Below, one piece after another: positions 62,093 through 64,000 of a stretch of DNA of 64,000 nucleotides (position 1 is the first letter of the stretch; every line of letters begins with the position of its first letter). The translations under genes and the position numbers were made by a program. Below the pieces are notes generated by a model. It searched no databases, had not been told where the DNA came from, and worked only from the letters and a program-made list of their open reading frames with translations. Source of the DNA: Chrysomallon squamiferum (lineage: Eukaryota > Mollusca > Gastropoda > Neomphalida > Peltospiridae); assembly GCA_012295275.1 (NCBI GenBank), contig CM022678.1, positions 19,260,640 through 19,324,639 of the forward strand. The letters are read 5' to 3'.

Positions 62093-64000
62093 CTACGGAT
62101 GAGGACATTTCCTTCGAAAAGAGACTGGAATCGTTTCCTCACTCCTTTCATCTTACAGATCTCATGTTCTACACAAAACAGCGCAGAGAAAAATTACTTA
62201 AAAAGTTAGAACAACGGGAAGAAGAGATACCTTCTTCTGTGGAAAGTCATCCAAATGAAAAGACAAATAGAAATCGTCACGACAATTTTCTTTCGTTCTT
62301 GCTGTTTTTGCTAGGAAATCGAGACAAGGCAATCGAGACAAATTTAAAAGTCCGTGCTCGAGACCCTACTAACATTGTTGCTCGTGCAAATCGTGTGCGA
62401 TTTCTGCTAAAACAGGATAAACGGTCTGCTGAATCAGAATTAATCGAACTGGAAAACCTGGATGGAGACCTCGACAGAATGCGTTCTGTAGCTGAAGCTG
62501 AACTTGCTTATTGCTACTCTAGGATCTCGACAGCTTCTTATCCAAAGGCTCTGGAGTTGTACAGACAACTAAATGAAAAATAGCATGAAGAATACGAATG
62601 AAAATTTGACGAAGCTCTAACACTTAGACGATCTCTGTCATTTCAAAGCTTTTCATTTCTGCCAGATGTCGATGTAGTTGAATACGCTGTTAGATGCTGT
62701 ACGCTGCTACAGGAAGTCTGCAGTCACGAAGGCGATCGACTGAACTACATGGCGTACGCCGAACTCGGGGAATTAGCGAAGCTACTTGAATTACGATGCA
62801 AGCCATTTGAAGAGGAAGTGCTTGTAAAAAAGGTTAAGGAAAAAACTGGACTGCTTTCGCGTGAGGAATATTTCCAGAAAGCTCTTGATTTTGAAAAGAC
62901 GGCGCTTTTATACTAGTAAGGTGCGCTAACCATTTTCTAAACACACAGCGTCTGGATAAGGCTGAGAAAATGTTAGAAAAGTCAGTTAGTCGTAGGCGAA
63001 CAACGAAAGCTTTTCATCAGCTGGGAAAGGTTCTGCGGAAAAAAGCGAGAAAACAAAATAACCCGGAAACATTAGATCGTTCTATTCGCTCGCTGTCTAA
63101 AGGAGGCGGTTGAAATAACAGACAATTATCCTGCAGAGTATGACTTGGCTTTAGCTTTCATGAGTAAAAAATGCTACGAAGATGCTGACCAGCACTTCAA
63201 AATTGTAACAGAAACAGCCGACTCTTATACCGATCCATTCCCAGAAATTAGCGCATTGAAAAATATGAGTTTTATCTATTTTGAAACACAGGAAAACTGC
63301 AGACTTTCTTCAGGGGAAAAGACTCGGCTGAAGGAAGAAGAAATGAAATACAAAATTCTTGCTATAGAAGCTTCTGCTTCAGAAGTGCTGTACAAATATC
63401 GAACTCATTTGAGAACGGTGACAGATTTGCTGAAGCAAACGAATGGTCCACGTGGAGTAAAAATACCGTGGCAAGTTAAAGATGTTTACTCTATGATCAG
63501 TAAATTCGCCCCTTCTCTTCCAGTTTATGAGAAGACTCAAAACCGAAATCTGGGATCACCAGACTGGATTGCAATTGCAGAGGAATACCTTAATCAACAA
63601 GAATACGAAAATGCCAGACTGTGTGTAAGTCTGCTGAGGTGTACGCAACTAGCTGATGACGTTCCTTCTTCTCTGTTCATTCGAGTTTACTTGAAAACAG
63701 CACAGCAGATCGTATCTAGAGTCGAGTCACCGGATAAAGCTTGGTCATGTTTCAGAAGGATTTTTACATTCTATTACAAAACGAACAAAGAAGATGAAAT
63801 AAACGGTGCTGACGTCATGATTCTCTACGACAAAGACGACTGGAAAACATCTCAGATTTCCATAAAAATTCAGGAAATTCTACAAAATTACATCGGACTG
63901 AAAGTCACGAGAAATGAGGAACTTGCGTTTGAAGGAATGAATGAAATCTCTTTCTACGAACAACTGATGTCTCTTATTCGATGCATTGTTGTAGTGGTTA
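62093..64000 (+). pseudogene. TPR-TIR protein gene 4 (IFIT-like), multiply disrupted, runs off the window
   Basis: It reads TDEDISFEKRLESFPHSFHL and then TPR repeats (LLGNRDKAIETNLKV, DPTNIVARANRVRFLLK). In-frame stops follow at 62581 (TAG) and 62599 (TGA), within the segment that is YPEEYEWKFGEGL in genes 1 and 2. TAG TAA at 62914 comes next, then a frameshifted stretch (about 62931-63100, HFLNTQRLDKAEKMLEKSV and HQLGKVLRKKA), then a return to the first frame. From about 63103 the frame is open to the edge: KIPWQVKDVYSMISK, RVYLKTAQQIVSRVESPDKA, and the TIR-like start ADVMILYDKDDW, VTRNEELAFEGMNE, LIRCIVVVV. The coding sequence resembles gene 2 more than gene 1, although the upstream flank is gene 1-type. 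Clearly a pseudogene as assembled. Confidence 0.82.

Overview
The window is AT-rich, gene-poor animal nuclear DNA packed with microsatellites and decayed transposons. A coding exon that opens at a conserved 3' splice site, Tigger- and Ty3/Gypsy-type relics, and very many (ATT)n, (AAC)n and (CT)n tracts point to an invertebrate metazoan. A mollusc, perhaps a cephalopod, is my guess; no marker gene proves it.

The only recognisable host genes are four paralogues of one family. They lie at 14596-12484 (gene 1, minus), 29942-27825 (gene 2, minus), 50638-48534 (gene 3, minus) and 62093 to the window edge (gene 4, plus). Each is one large exon of about 2.1 kb, entered through the same phase-1 3' splice site. 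It encodes an IFIT-like tetratricopeptide-repeat superhelix of about 550 residues followed by a C-terminal TIR-like domain of about 145 residues. This architecture suggests an innate-immune sensor or adaptor. Every copy is interrupted, each by different lesions: gene 1 by a single base, gene 2 by an 8-bp deletion, gene 3 by three indels, and gene 4 by several stop codons plus frameshifts. The 5' exon was not found for any copy.

Layout: 1-15.3 kb (block P) holds a Tigger relic, a Gypsy relic and gene 1. Then come 9 kb of intergenic DNA made of diverged head-to-tail copies of a 1.1-1.8 kb unit (15.4-26 kb), and gene 2 with paralogous flanks (26.2-30.7 kb). More repeat units follow, with a partial copy of block P (block Q, 32.3-36.4 kb). 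Block R (38.6-51.3 kb) is a near-identical direct copy of block P that includes gene 3. After a 200-N gap (51333-51532), sequence from 53.5 to 62.0 kb is a near-identical inverted copy of 14.7-23.3 kb and leads into gene 4. Gene 4 has gene 1-type flanks but gene 2-like coding sequence.

The locus therefore looks like a TPR-TIR cluster expanding and decaying through direct and inverted duplication. Because the copies are so similar and meet at a gap, false duplication in the assembly is a serious alternative. Most open frames outside these features are translations of simple repeats and are not listed as genes.
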